Below, one piece after another: positions 48,258 through 60,719 of a DNA stretch of 64,000 nucleotides. The notes beneath the pieces were generated by a model. That model was not told where the DNA came from and did not search any database. It was given only the letters and a program-made list of their open reading frames with translations. A program made the translations under genes and the position numbers. The DNA is from Argentina anserina (taxonomy: Eukaryota > Streptophyta > Magnoliopsida > Rosales > Rosaceae). The DNA lies in the NCBI RefSeq assembly GCF_933775445.1, contig NC_065873.1:22444001-22508000 (forward strand), given 5' to 3'. Within the stretch, counting starts at the first letter, position 1, and every line of letters starts with the position of its first letter.

Positions 48258-49552
48258 CCAAACATGTTCGACCCATAAACCCAATTCTTCTTCACTCTTC
48301 ACACAATAATTATTCCAATAGGAATTTTCAAAGATCTGTTTAAAGTGACAAAATCAAATTTACGATGAAATTTCTGAGTGAAATTTTAGCTCCTAAGTGT
48401 TAGAACTTAAAGTGAAAATTTTAAGAACGATACCTCACAAATACTTCACTCTAATGTAAAGGTAATGTAGTTTTGTTAACTTCAAATGAGTACCTAGCAT
48501 CTATAATCTTACTCAAGACTTGTACTTGCCATCAACTTCTCTGTTTCATTCAGAATTTTCTGTCTATCTTACAAGGGTAATTGTGTTCCTTGAATAATTG
48601 AATCCAACAAATTCAATCACCACGTTAGTTTCTCCAAGCTGCTTGGTGAGGACTTAATAACTTCGTCTCAATTGCATAGACCAATCCCCCACCCCCGAAT
48701 CATCTTGAAAAGAATCACCATATAATCATATATACTTCAACTCCAACTCATACAAGTTGTTCATCACAATCCCGAAAACTCTTGTTTTCCAACTGCCCAT
48801 ACTTCAATTCAAACTCCAACTCCAACTCATATACTTTGTCAATTCAACCCAATCGGGAATACTCAAAGACCATGAATAGCTCAAAATCGTAATCTATTTT
48901 CACGCAGCCCAAATTGGCTGACGTTTTGCATAACACAGTGGGAGAAGAACCCACCTTCGTTGAAGACGATTTTTGGGAATTAGAGGGAGTCGATGACGTC
49001 AGAACTCCAATAGTGGAAGACATTGATGATGATGCATCGGGTGGGTGTTGGGAGAGGAAGTGTTTTATAGATTGTTAGAAGGTGGAGATGTCGGTGAATG
49101 TGGCGATATTGTTTGGAAGGTCGATGGTGATGCGATCGTTGGAAATTTAGTCTGTGGAAGCTGAGGACATTAAAAAGAGTAGTGGACACAATTACCACCG
49201 TAAATTAGACAGAAAACTTTGAAACAAACTCACTGATTGATGAGAGGTACACGTTTTGAGTTGGATTATATACGGCATGTACTTATTTGAAGTTAACAAA
49301 ATTAAATTACTTCTAAAATAGATTAGATGATTTGTGAGGGGGTGTTCTTAAAAGTAGTTATACGAGGGTGAGGTGGCAGTGTCACGTGCCGCCCTGCACA
49401 GTTAAGCAAGAAAAGGAGCCGGAGCCGAATCTCGACAGACGACCAGATCTTCCCCGACTAAGAGCGGGCCCCACACCAGAATAGATACCCCACCGTTGAT
49501 CCAGATCATACGGTCCACGTCGAACACGACTCCCTCTCTCTCTAACGCAACG
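48258..49552. other. intergenic and promoter of the MORN gene
   Basis: At 48915-49020 a plus-strand phrase (LADVLHNTVGEEPTFVEDDFWEL) looks protein-like but is soon broken by stops and may be a gene relic. From about 49380 the composition becomes GC-rich, leading into the MORN gene. CATAAATAAAA at 49553-49563 is a possible TATA box. Confidence 0.35.
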
Positions 49553-49861
49553 CATAAATAAAACGAAAAGCCCGAAAGGCCGGTCCAGTTCTCCAGGCAA
49601 ACTCCCAACTCTTCTCCCTCACAACTCACAAGTCATAACACTCCCTTCTATTCTTCTCCGCATAAACCATTCTGTTTCAGCTGTGAGGGTTCGGTGCTAA
49701 CTGTGGGGTCCATCTTAACGTGCGCCGCTCTGGCTCGTCAGATGTCGCCGCCGGCCTCGAGTCTCTTGTGATAACCATTTCCCGGTACAGGTGGTGGTGC
49801 GCTTAGTCAGGTAGAGATATCAGAGAGAGTATTGATCGGACGGTTAAGAGTCAGAGAGAAA

Positions 49862-51739
49862 ATGGACGGTCAGAAAAGCCAGGCGAAGCTTACGAGGACC
49901 CAGTCGTCGCTCCTCCGGTCCTCCCCTACTATCCGATCCTCCATTCACAGCCTCCACAGCATGTCCTCCCTCACCGAGGATGACGTCACCTCCGGTAACT
50001 ACCACCACCACCACAGCCAGTACGACGGCGACGAGGAGGAGCAGAAGCCGAAGACCAAGTCGCTGCTGCTCCCGATTCCGCGGCTGTCCGGGTCGACTCC
50101 GCGGGCGGGCGGGTCGACCCGGTCCGGGAACAGCGGGCAGTTGACGGCCGTGGCCTCGGTCGTTATCTTCACCTTCTTCGGATTCTTCTTCTTCTACTAC
50201 CTCCGCCGGGACGAGATTCCGACGTCGGAGAATCTCCTGCTGGCGCTGGTGTTCGTGGCCGTCACGCTTTTCTTGGCGAACAAGAACAAGTCGCTGATCC
50301 ACCACAGCGTCGCGGTCATGAAGCACTCGTGGGACGACAAGTCCAAGCGCTTCCGAATCTGCCGGGCCGCCCAACAAAGCGCGAAGCCCGTGCAGTGGTT
50401 CATCGGGTCGGACCCGAACCCGAACCCGAAGACACGCAAGGAGCACCGGATAATCCGGGAGGGCGTGGAGTTCTACAGCAATGGCGATTTCTACGAGGGG
50501 GAGTTCCACAAGGGGAAGAGCAACGGCAGCGGGGTTTATAACTACTTTGTCAACGGCCGTTACGAGGGTGATTGGATCGATGCCAAGTATGATGGGTACG
50601 GAATTGAGAGCTGGGCGAGGGGGAGTAGGTACAAGGGTCAGTATACGCAAGGATCGAGGCATGGTTATGGGGTTTATAGATTTTACACAGGTGATTCTTA
50701 CTCCGGGGAGTGGTGTAATGGGCAGAGCCATGGCGTTGGAGTTCAGACTTGCTCTGATGGCAGCTGTTATGCTGGGGAGTTCAAGTATGGGGCCAAGCAT
50801 GGACTTGGCTGCTACCATTTTAGGTCTGTTTTCTTGATTCTTTTTTACAATTCACCGCCTTCAAGATTCAGTCTTTTTTGAATTTGGAATATGCAGTTTT
50901 TTTTAGGTGGGGATTTGTTTTTTGAATTGGGGTTTTTTTGTTTTGAGGTGGGGTTAGTGTTTTGGACTGTTCATTGTTGATAAAATAGTGGAGTTTTGGT
51001 TTCTGGGTTTAAGTGATCTTGGGGAGGGTTTTCTGTTTTTGGATTATTTGTGTCAAAGATTTTGGATTTGACTTTCTTGGCCAGGTTTGATTGGGAATTA
51101 TTTACTTTATGTTGTAGTTTTATATTGCTGGGTAGTTGGGAGATGAACTGTCTTGGGGTTGGTTTGAAAATAGATGATGAGACTGAGATTGACTGGTTTC
51201 TGGTTGAATATGATGAAATTAACTGATTGAGTTGGTGAATTTGACTTTGTTGCAGAAATGGAGATAGGTACGCAGGGGAGTATTTCGGTGACAAAATCCA
51301 TGGATTTGGTATCTATCACTTTGCTAATGGCCATTGTTACGAGGGGTCATGGCATGAGGGCCGGAAGCAAGGCTACGGCGTTTATATTTTCAGGAGTGGC
51401 GATACAAGATGTGGCGTATGGGATGGTGGCACCCTCAAGCACCCTCTCGTGCCACTGAACGATGCAGTTGTACGAGCTGTTCAGGTATTTAGTCGTCTAG
51501 TTCGCTCCGGTGCTTGACATGTTTTGAGTTTTGGATTTATTGTGGCTCATAGTTTTCTTGTTCTGGAATGGCAGGCTGCTAGAAGAGCAGCACAGAATGC
51601 TGCTAATCTGCGGCAGGTGGATGATCAGGTGAACAAGGCGGTCATGGCTTCAAATAGAGCTGCCACTGCCGCCAGAGTTGCTGCTGTCAAAGCCGTTCAA
51701 AACCGAATGGATGGCAAGTTTTGTGATACAAATGTCTGA
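49862..51739 (+). CDS. membrane-anchored MORN-repeat protein, 451 aa, three exons
   Basis: The exons are 49862-50823, 51256-51484 and 51575-51739, with GT-AG junctions and consistent phases. The protein has a Ser-rich, basic N-terminus (MDGQKSQAKLTRTQSSLLR), an acidic/His segment, and two hydrophobic helices at about 94-114 and 124-140. From about 206 to 385 there are roughly seven MORN repeats, e.g. FYEGEFHKGKSNGSGVYNY and RYKGQYTQGSRHGYGVYRF, the last reaching into exon 2. An Ala-rich helical C-terminus (AARRAAQNAANLRQV) follows. MORN repeats bind phospholipids or proteins at membranes. Plant relatives such as Arabidopsis At2g35170 are often labelled SET7/9-type methyltransferases because of the MORN motif; no SET domain is present here. 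The first exon is GC-rich. Confidence 0.92.
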
Positions 51740-53660
51740 AAGACTAGTATTTTGTCTTTCTTTCTGGTAGTGTAAATCTTACTAATTTGAAGTCCTTTGA
51801 AAAAATGTCAACCCGGCGTGCACAAGCTCATCGGAGGTTGAAACGTGAGCGAGAGTGAGAGAAAGAAAAGAGAGCATATGTTTGAGGCTTCTTCGATCAT
51901 CACACTGTAACATGTACATACACCATATACATCAATGGAAGATGAAATTTCAGAGTTTTCGTGTTCTTTTCTTCCTTCTTCCTGTCCATGTCTCTACTTG
52001 AACTCACTGATGCAGTAGGTTTTTTTTTTGGTCCAATGATGCAGTAGGGTTTGTTATGCACCAAGTTGCATTATTGTGCTCCGTACTCTGCAATAATGAG
52101 ATCAAAGTTGGGATCCCAGCTTGTCTCTTTACTCTACGGCATCATCTTCTCCATCATTCTATCATTAACAAAACCAGAAACCCAGAGTTGAAAAGTCATG
52201 ATGCCAATGCCAATTGGTACCTGATATCTTATCTTCTCCAACCAAAAAGGAGAAAACCCCATCTTCATTTTTTGGAGCCTAACAAGGAATGGAATGCGAA
52301 GCTTTGCCCCCACCGCCCTGTCTTTCGTACCTCCAATTCATTTTTATTCAGTGAACGATCACCGGCCATAAATAGGGTGAATTTGAAGTTTCATCATTCA
52401 ACCTAGAAAGCTTCCTTCTTTTTCAAACCCCACTTTGTCAAAGGCGAGTTCAAAACTTCATACTACTCTTGCACAATATATTCAAATATATGATAGATTC
52501 GATTACTAATTTAGAACGATAATAATGATATATCTAAACAAGTATATAATCACGATTGATCATTTATAATTCGAGAATTTTCATTCATGCATTAATTTCA
52601 TTATATATGGGTGCATTTGTGTTTGCTAGGTCATATCCGTACAAGGAAGTGTCCCGACCAATTCATGCCATGACCATATGACAGAAAATGTCAAAAGATA
52701 AGTAGTAACGTGAGAAGATGGGATAGATCTCTCACTCTCAAGGCTCCATTACTGATACCACTATTCTCCTCCACTATGCCAACACAACCCCACATGATGT
52801 AGCCTAAAAAGTGATTATTACCCCATTTTAGCTATGCAACTATTTAAGTATATAAGAGAGTTCAAACACTTTCTCCTACAATATGTGACAAATAGGTGAG
52901 TCCAACATTTGAAATCGGCTAGGGCAAACATAATTTACACAATGCCGATAAGCCCAACATTTCATTTCACTAAACTAATGTCAAATGCTAAGTAGCCATG
53001 TGAGAGTCTTCCTCATCCAATGGGATAATGTTAGAGATTGGTTTACGTTTCTATATAACAAAAAAAAAACACATCATGTGGAATGGTGGGTGGGGGTTCT
53101 TGTCCTCCCCCTCAAATCTTTTACAGAGTGTTTGGAATGGTAGCTTTAATTGCTTGCTGGATCCACAATCTCTGTTGCATCCATTTTTTAAATCTTGAAA
53201 AACCAAGAAGAAGAACTTTCTCTGTTCCTTTTTTCGTTTTCAAATCATATATATATATATCATTGTATGCGGTAAACCAACTTAACATGAAACTAAGATT
53301 GATTTTGCTGATATCATTTGTTTAGTCTTCTATTTGTAAGTATAAAGTTGTAAGTTTGACTTATGAATTCAGAACTAGCATTTGAGTTGTTTGTCCACTA
53401 AAAAAGAAAAATCCAAGATCGATTTCATAAAAAATTCTATTACAAAGACTTAGAGGTTGATTTACTGCTATCAAAAATTCTAACATCCTTTTTTTTATCT
53501 TGGTTACAAATAAAAAAAACTCTATCATCTTTGATGTACTTTACATTTTTGTTTTGCTACTATTATGTGATATTCTATCTGTTATGTTTAGTTTGGGTCA
53601 CAAAGGGGGTTTCGTCTGTCGAGCACCGGACCTCCAAGAGCCGAGTAGTGTTTTTTAAAC
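51740..53660. other. intergenic
   Basis: MORN gene 3' flank followed by AT-rich DNA. Open frames at 52056-52406 and 53083-53325 show no domain features. Confidence 0.4.
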
Positions 53661-53950
53661 GGCGTCTTCTTCTGCCGTTGGCCAACAGTATGCCGCACTC
53701 CACCCCTCCTCCCAATCCGACATCGACGAGATTGAAAACCTAATCAACGCCTCCGTCCAATCCGGCCTCACCACCGTCCTCCCCGCCAAACCCCCTAACC
53801 CCACCTCATGCGCCTCCATCCCCGTCTCCTCCTCCCCCTTCCTCCAATCCAACCTCCCCCCCTCTCCCCTCCAAACCCAATCCCATCCCTCCATCTATCC
53901 CCGCCCCTTCTCCCCTCCCCTCCTCCGCCTCCATCACCATTTCCCCTTCT
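53661..53950 (+). pseudogene. relic of the N-terminal part of a YIP4/YIPF6-type Golgi protein
   Basis: The plus strand reads [43 protein letters not shown] and [15 protein letters not shown]. This is the proline-rich cytosolic N-terminus I associate with plant YIP4 (YIPF6 homologue) proteins of the trans-Golgi network. After about 53900 the similarity fades into Pro/Ser/His-rich sequence, and a stop is reached near 54005. None of the membrane-spanning Yip1 domain is present, and no start codon leads in. It looks like a duplicated, truncated copy. The family call rests on recall of this N-terminal motif. Confidence 0.5.
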
Positions 53951-56325
53951 CCCCTTCTGCCACTGAAGTAAACCAATTAGAAATTGCGCATTCCTCTAAC
54001 GTCTGAAGGTTTAACATCTGTGGGACCCAACTGCAGAGGCCACTCGCGTGTCGACACATCAGTAAAAACACTTTTGGGCTCTCAGAGATCCGGTGCATTC
54101 TAGAATGCTCCCACAAAGGGTGACTACTACCCTTAAGAATCACAAGCTTTCCCCCGTTTAATCTTTCTCTAACCACTCCCACATGCAATTTCACAAAAGG
54201 AGTGTCCAACAAGAAAAAAAGGTACCGTTGGACTAACATATTCAAGAAGGGAGGTTAAATAATTGTTACCATCTTTGACCAAATTACTATATATAATGTA
54301 GGTTTGAATCAAATTGAAATTAGGAGGGGGACTACATCAGCACTGACCTAGCTTTGGGTTAGTTGTCCCTAACATACATGCCATTTCAGTCTCTGATTTT
54401 CATTAATGGTGGGGATTTGGGAATACTGTGGCAAACTGGGTTATGATGATTGTTAATTAATTTGTTGGGTAGTAGATGTCTTGAAGTCTGTCCTTTCCAT
54501 TTAGTATATTAGACTGCCCATTTGGGCTGCCATTATTTGGTCCACATATGGTTAGAAATTAGCTCATTTTCTTCTCTTGGTTTGCTTGGGAGGGTTCAAT
54601 TTCTGACGACCATTGCAAGATATTGAATTTATTATATCATGATATACATCTGATTCATTGGAATCACCCTTCTAGACTTCTAGTTTTAGTCAAATTTTCC
54701 TTGGGGTGAATCCCCATTTAATGTCTTGCTCATTTCTAAATTGCTGACAAGCTTGGTAGTGTGGTAGTGGGTTGTTCTACACTTCTACCAATAATCTAAT
54801 CACAGAAAACAGACTGAAATATACTCAAGTATTTGAGAGTGATAATCAAGTTATGCATTTTTCGGAAGAGAAATCATTCATATATTTTCTGTTGAAAGGA
54901 AGTACAAATCCTAGAGAATCTAAAGGGGTTTAAGTGAATACTTCTCCAATTTCCTAACCAATTTGAGACTCGATTACTCTAATGATATATATGAATTCTA
55001 AATTTGAATTCCTTCTTCTGAAATCAAAAGAGAAGAGTATGTCAACCAAACAGCCAATGCAAGATTTGGAAATGCAAATATATTAAGCCTAATTGTTTCC
55101 AAACATCTTAACTAGCTGTGCGTTGATGCAAAGTTAAACAGCTAAGGATCTAATGCATGTGGATCAACCATGATTTTTTTATGTTCTTACAGTTCTTTGA
55201 TTTGTTTAACAAGACCATTTTGTTTAATACGATGGACATGGGTCAAGTTGTGTTTCTTTTACATTCTCACAAAACCCTAGTTATATGTGTACGTTCAAAG
55301 GACATGAACTGAATTCTACGTACAGCTAGCTCAAGATCGTATCGATATCTCCTAATTAAGACTACGGCTCGTTCTAATTTAGTGGTGGTAGTCATGGCAA
55401 TCTTACATGGTTAATATTATATGAAAATGTATGTCAAGTATATATTCAGTGATTTTGGATCCATCAAATTGTCTGTGTATGCTGATAAAATAGATAAAGA
55501 TATGAAACCATGTCTGATTCATGCATTCATTATCCATTATCACACTGCGCATTCCTCAATGTAGTCTATGATTTTCTTTTCCTTTGGTTTGCTCACAATT
55601 TTATAATAAAAAAAAGAAAAAAAAATCTTCTCTATACTAAAGTTTTCAAAATCTAAATATTCATCTAATTCGACTCCGAGATTAATTGTGCAAATGAACA
55701 TTTTCTCTTTGTATTATCATGTTTACAATACATATTCAACTAAACACGCAAGCATCTGCTCCAGCATCGCAAATTCTTTGCCATACTTAGCCTTTTTTGT
55801 TTTGTTTTATTTTCAATACAGTATCCATACCATTGAGATAAGATTGTGAACATATAACATTTGCGCAGGAGAAGGTATCACTATTCTCATATCATCGACA
55901 CTGACAGCAATCTAGGAAGCTTCATTGTACATGTCGCATTCAGTGATATTCTGCAAAGAAAGAACCATAGAGCCTTTTCCACCTGTCCTAGGCTAGCTTC
56001 CCCCTCTTTGCCTCCACACTAGGCCTAAATGGCTTTTCCTAAAATGATGTATAAAGAATGTGTGAAATGTGCCATATACCATAGTTGCACAAAACGGAAG
56101 TGTCCGCAATCGCAAAGGGGAAAACAACTACAAAACAAGGATATAAGATTCTCGTTCATTGTTGGCTCCAATTCGATAAACCATTCATGATGTAATGAAA
56201 TCTGGATCTTTATATCGCACCAAGACATTTCATAATATGAGTTGCCACTAGCTAGCTGCGGTGAAATTTCTAGGCAAACATCACTTTTTTTACTATATAC
56301 TTACATTGTACGTAGAGAGTTACAT
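53951..56325. other. intergenic
   Basis: AT-rich sequence with no supported gene or bounded repeat. Minus-strand frames at 53934-54245 and 56025-56228 have no recognisable features. Confidence 0.4.
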
Positions 56326-57667
56326 TAGAGATGGCAAACGGGCCGGGCCGGCATAACCCATTATAAGCGGGTCAAAACCATATTCGGGCCGGCCCATTTG
56401 CTTAAATATTAAGTTTGGCCCGGCCCACTGTTTAAGTTCATGTCCACCCGGGCCAAGAAACGGGCTGGCCCGACCCGACCCATTAGCATTATATGACACA
56501 ATTAAAATAAAAAATATTATATACTTAGAATATTTATTTTATATAACTATTTAAAATAGTAAAATAAATAAAATACTACAACATATTTCATAATCTTATT
56601 TTTAAAACGTTACGTATGTCAAAACAATGACGTTTTCTTCACTATTTTGATAATATTTGATTAGAAGTTTTAAATACACTCCAATAATTTTTTGATACAC
56701 ACCCCTTACTCAATACAACACATATTAAATTTTTCATTCTACTGTTTTACTAAATACACAACCCATAATACCTAAAATGTCATTTATAACAAAAACCATG
56801 AAATATCTTTTTATTTAACTACATAGACTAAATTATTTGATATGATTAGTATATAGTTATGCATATTGACATTTATAGATGCCCATATTTGATTACATAT
56901 CTTGTTCTTTAGAAATCCTTATTGCTTTTCAGATCTTAAAACATGAAAATAATAAACAAGATGAAGAAGTCATAGCTCAAATTGTTGCTAAAGATGAAAC
57001 AAAAACGGGATGTATGCATCAAAAATAATTTCAAATCTAGTAGAAGGGGAAATTTAATTTCTTAATATAAATTACCAAATTGAGCGTTTTAAACTTGGAA
57101 ATTATGAATGACAAATGAATTTCATTTAAATTTCCATAGAAGTAGAAGTAATGCATATAGGGTTTAGTCATGATCATTCTATCATTTGACGTAATTATAA
57201 AATCTAATTTGAATTGTAAAATAATATCGATGTGTACTAAGTGAGTAGGGGTGTGTATTTAAAATTTTTCCAACACATTTCATAATCTTATTTCTAAAAT
57301 GTTACGTATGTCAAAACAATGACGTTTTCTTCACTACTTTGATAATATTTGTGAAATACTGTAGTTAAAATAATGAAATAATCAAGAGATTTTAATTAAA
57401 AAGTATAATATTCAAGTTTAATAATGATAATTGTTTAAATATTTATATAAATAATATAAAATCATGTGTTTAACGGGCCGACCTATGAATTTATCGTGTC
57501 CGGGCCGTGCCGGGCCTATGGGCCAAAATATCTCGGCCTGGCCAGGCCTATTACAATAACGGGTTTGGGTTAGGTAGGCTGCTAACGGGCTCGGGCCGTG
57601 CCATGTCTTTTTTTAACGGGCTGGACCCGGACCGGATCCGGGCTTTTAGGCCCATTTGACACCTCTA
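56326..57667. mobile_element. composite hAT-type element (1.34 kb) with a nested insertion
   Basis: Termini TAGAGATGGCAAACGGGCC and, inverted, TAGAGGTGTCAAATGGGCC match at 16 of 19. They are flanked by AGTTACAT (56318-56325) and AGTTATAT (57668-57675), a 7-of-8 hAT-size duplication. The outer ~120 bases at each end carry repeated CGGGCC/GGCCCG motifs. Inside lies a ~610-bp segment (56660-57270) bounded by 81-bp direct repeats, listed separately. No coding capacity. Confidence 0.85.
56579..57351. repeat. 81-bp direct repeats bracketing a nested inverted-repeat insertion
   Basis: Positions 56579-56659 and 57271-57351 are direct copies with about five differences, sharing GTTACGTATGTCAAAACAAT and GACGTTTTCTTCACTA. 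Between them, 56660-57270 begins near AAGTTTTAAATACAC and ends with its approximate inverse, GTGTATTTAAAATTTTT. ACACCCC-type motifs follow inside each end. Confidence 0.8.
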
Positions 57668-60600
57668 AGTTATATTATGACGCTGAAAATTCTTAAATTT
57701 AGAAATGCTAGTTTAAATATGTTTAAACTTCTCTATGTTGAATAAAAGTTAAAAATACGTGTAATTGATTTAACTTGCACGCATGTGTGTATGTGAGATG
57801 TGTTAGACAAAAAATTGAATCAGTAAGAATACTGCGAAGTAACTCTACGTACTGTGCTGAAGAGATGGACGAACTACTTTAGTATCTGTTTAATTATTAG
57901 CTATAGCAATGGCAATCGATGGCATTTCAAGCACACTTTGATTTTAACTAGCACCGAGAAAATTAAGTCTTTTTTTTTTCTGATTCCTATTCCTGCTTTA
58001 ACATTTCCAAATCTTAAAGTGCAGCTTAATTAACTAACAACTTAGCGCATTAGGTACTTGGGAACATGGGGACGCAAGAAGAATTTTTCTCCTTCGATAA
58101 AGTAGACCACATCTCAAACTTTTGTAACTTGGTCCGCGATCTATATTCAAATAGAGTACAATGTCTCTTTTTACAAAATCTGAGATGAGAAGTATTTTAC
58201 TCAGAAAAAAAAGAGATGAGAAGTATTGATCGATCTATGCAAAGTTGCAAACGACTAATGACAAAAGCTTTTATATATTTCTTTACTCTTAGTATTCCTA
58301 GCCTGTATCTTTCTTTCCCTCCCCTAATATTCAACAGTGAATCAAGACCAGTACCCCAAAATCGTGAAAAGAGGCACACAGAGAAGCTTAAAGCTTGACA
58401 TTCACAATAATTTCACTTAAATAATTAACAGTATAAACAACAGTAAGACAGGAAAGCAAGTCAACAAATTTGGGAGAGTCGGTCCGGAGTAGACTAAGAT
58501 GGATGTGATGAACTCATCAAAGGAAAACCCGTAACTAGCCAGAGTTGTTATATATGCTTGCTCAATTAAGTTGCCTTCAAAGTTCAAACACCATAAAGTT
58601 TAGCTGAGCGGCCAGATTTGAAAACTTCGCAACGGTCCCAGAAAATTCAAATTGGATTTACTGTGAAAATTGAAATGTGACTAGTAATTTGTTGCACTTT
58701 AATGTCGCACCTAAAAGTAAGGATCATATCTTATAGAGCAAGAGTAAATAATAGTGGAATCATTGGCGCAGAGTCAAAAATTCTTACCTAAGATCGTTGA
58801 TGAAACAATTCACTAAATCCAACTCTAACTTATAAGGGGTCTTATAAAAGTTCTAGTATAATCAGAAAAGATTAAGCACATGAAAAATATGCGGAGATCC
58901 CCTTGTAAGTATCAAAGAAATGCTACTAGTATGTAGAAATAATAAAAATATATTCTTTCTTTTATTGTCCTTCATTAAATTAAATAATTTTAATTAAATA
59001 AATAATTAAAGTATAAAAAAATGGAAGAAAGGTAGATCACTACCTAGCCCATACCCTAACCCTATTTCTTTCCCATTTTATTTTGATCGTGTCCTTATTG
59101 GATCTATGAAATAATCGGAGGACGTCCTATTATGTTCTTGACTAGAGGTTAACGAAAAAATAAAACAAGTATATATATTAAGTAAAAGCGAATTACTCAT
59201 TCAATAGAATTAATATTGATTGAATGCCGGAGTACTCAAAGACTTTGATGTATACAAAGTATCTTTTGGCCTTTCCGCAACTAAAAACGGAATTCGATTT
59301 CCGTCCTGCTTTGAGGTGATGCTATACACTATTCTTCGTTGTTATGTATAACAAGCTTTCCTTATTACACTAGGCAATCTAGTTCCTGCACCATCAGGAC
59401 AATTATTGGATGTCTAGGCCTCTAGCTAGGGTCGACCTCCAAGGCAGCAGAAGGTGCATGTACGTACGTTTCTACTTTACCCTTTGATGAGATGATTAAG
59501 TTAGGTTGTTTTTCATACTTGTTGGGCTGATGAAACTAATTTCAACTACAGAAGTAATTAACTTAATAATGAAGATGTGAAGTATAACCTTTCTTGTTAT
59601 GATCAGCTCAATACGAAATGTGTTGTACTCCGATCCTCATATATCTTCATGCCGTACCAAATAAAACACCCCATTAATTTGAAAAAGTTGGAGGACGTCA
59701 ATATAGTTTAATTTGTAGATCGACAGCAAGACGGGTAGGAAAATGAAACTTCACCTAAAGCAAGGAAAGCAAACAAGAGAGATAGTCAATTAGATAGAGA
59801 TAGAGATAGAGATGCGATGAACTCAGAAATGGATAAATAGCTACAACGTGAAGTATAGTTGACCTTCAAATTTGAAACACTAAAAAGTAAAGATACCTAA
59901 TTTCGAAACCTATTCCCAGACCCCAGAGGTCCCGTACAACACAAACCACCTACACAAACTTGACCCTGAAACTTTCATGGCGCGTAAACTTGATTGAAGG
60001 TGAAGACTTGAAGCCGAAGCCGAACCTTCTGCATTTCCAGACCTTGTCATTTCCCTTGCAGTTTTTGTTTGAGACTGAGTCATAGGCCCATTTAGTACAG
60101 CCACTGTTTATTCGTTGATATGGGCATCTTACTTCACCGAGGTCCGTTTCATCTAAAACAGAGAGAGAGAGAGAGTCACCCGCCACCTCACTACATGGTA
60201 GTAGATATAATCAAACGATTAAATCTTCTTTCTTTCTTGAATCAGTAGTCGAATACAAAATGATCGAAACATTCTTGGATTAGATATATAGACGATAAAC
60301 CTCAATCTGTCCGATTTTTTGTTGCACAGTTAGCTTTCGTTATATGAAACTGTTACGTTGATTATATGCACAATCTATTGCTATTATTCCATTCATTCCC
60401 ATTGAACCAAATTCCTCGCAGTGGGAAATCTAATTTGCATGGCATGCATGAAACCCTAGCTCACTCATCCTTTTCTTCACCCCAACGAAACACGCAGAAC
60501 CCACAAAGCAATAATATAATCGATCATGGCAGAGAAATAAAGCAAACAAGATGGAAAAGAAAGCTAACAGGATTACCTTGTGCGTCGTACTTTGTGTACC

Positions 60601-60719
60601 CCGAAAGCCATTCTAGTTTTCATCTTATTCATATTCGTCATATACTTGCATGCATATTAATAGTTCGCAAAACCCAAAACAGAAACCTAGCTTTTCCATT
60701 TTCAGAGAGCTCCAAAACC
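57668..60719. other. intergenic and RING gene promoter
   Basis: AT-rich, with simple repeats at 59795-59812 (AGATAG units) and 60155-60176 (GA). A Cys-containing minus-strand frame at 59950-60186 has no matching exon. From about 60366 an open frame runs into the RING gene in the same phase, but it reads as untranslated leader. Confidence 0.4.

Noticed and set aside
49844..50818. 324-residue minus-strand open frame
   Set aside because: It lies antisense to the GC-rich first exon of the MORN gene, whose plus-strand product has clear repeats; the antisense product is low-complexity and lacks any domain.
49862..51739. SET7/9-type histone methyltransferase
   Set aside because: The name commonly attached to relatives comes from shared MORN repeats; no SET-domain motif is present in the translated exons.
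59950..60186. Small cysteine-containing minus-strand protein
   Set aside because: It lacks a convincing start or signal peptide, and the cysteine spacing matches no peptide family I know.
60366..60719. N-terminal extension of the RING-H2 protein from an upstream in-frame ATG
   Set aside because: The extra residues resemble untranslated sequence (no domain, AT-rich codons), and ATG 60720 begins just before the zinc-ribbon motif as in related proteins.
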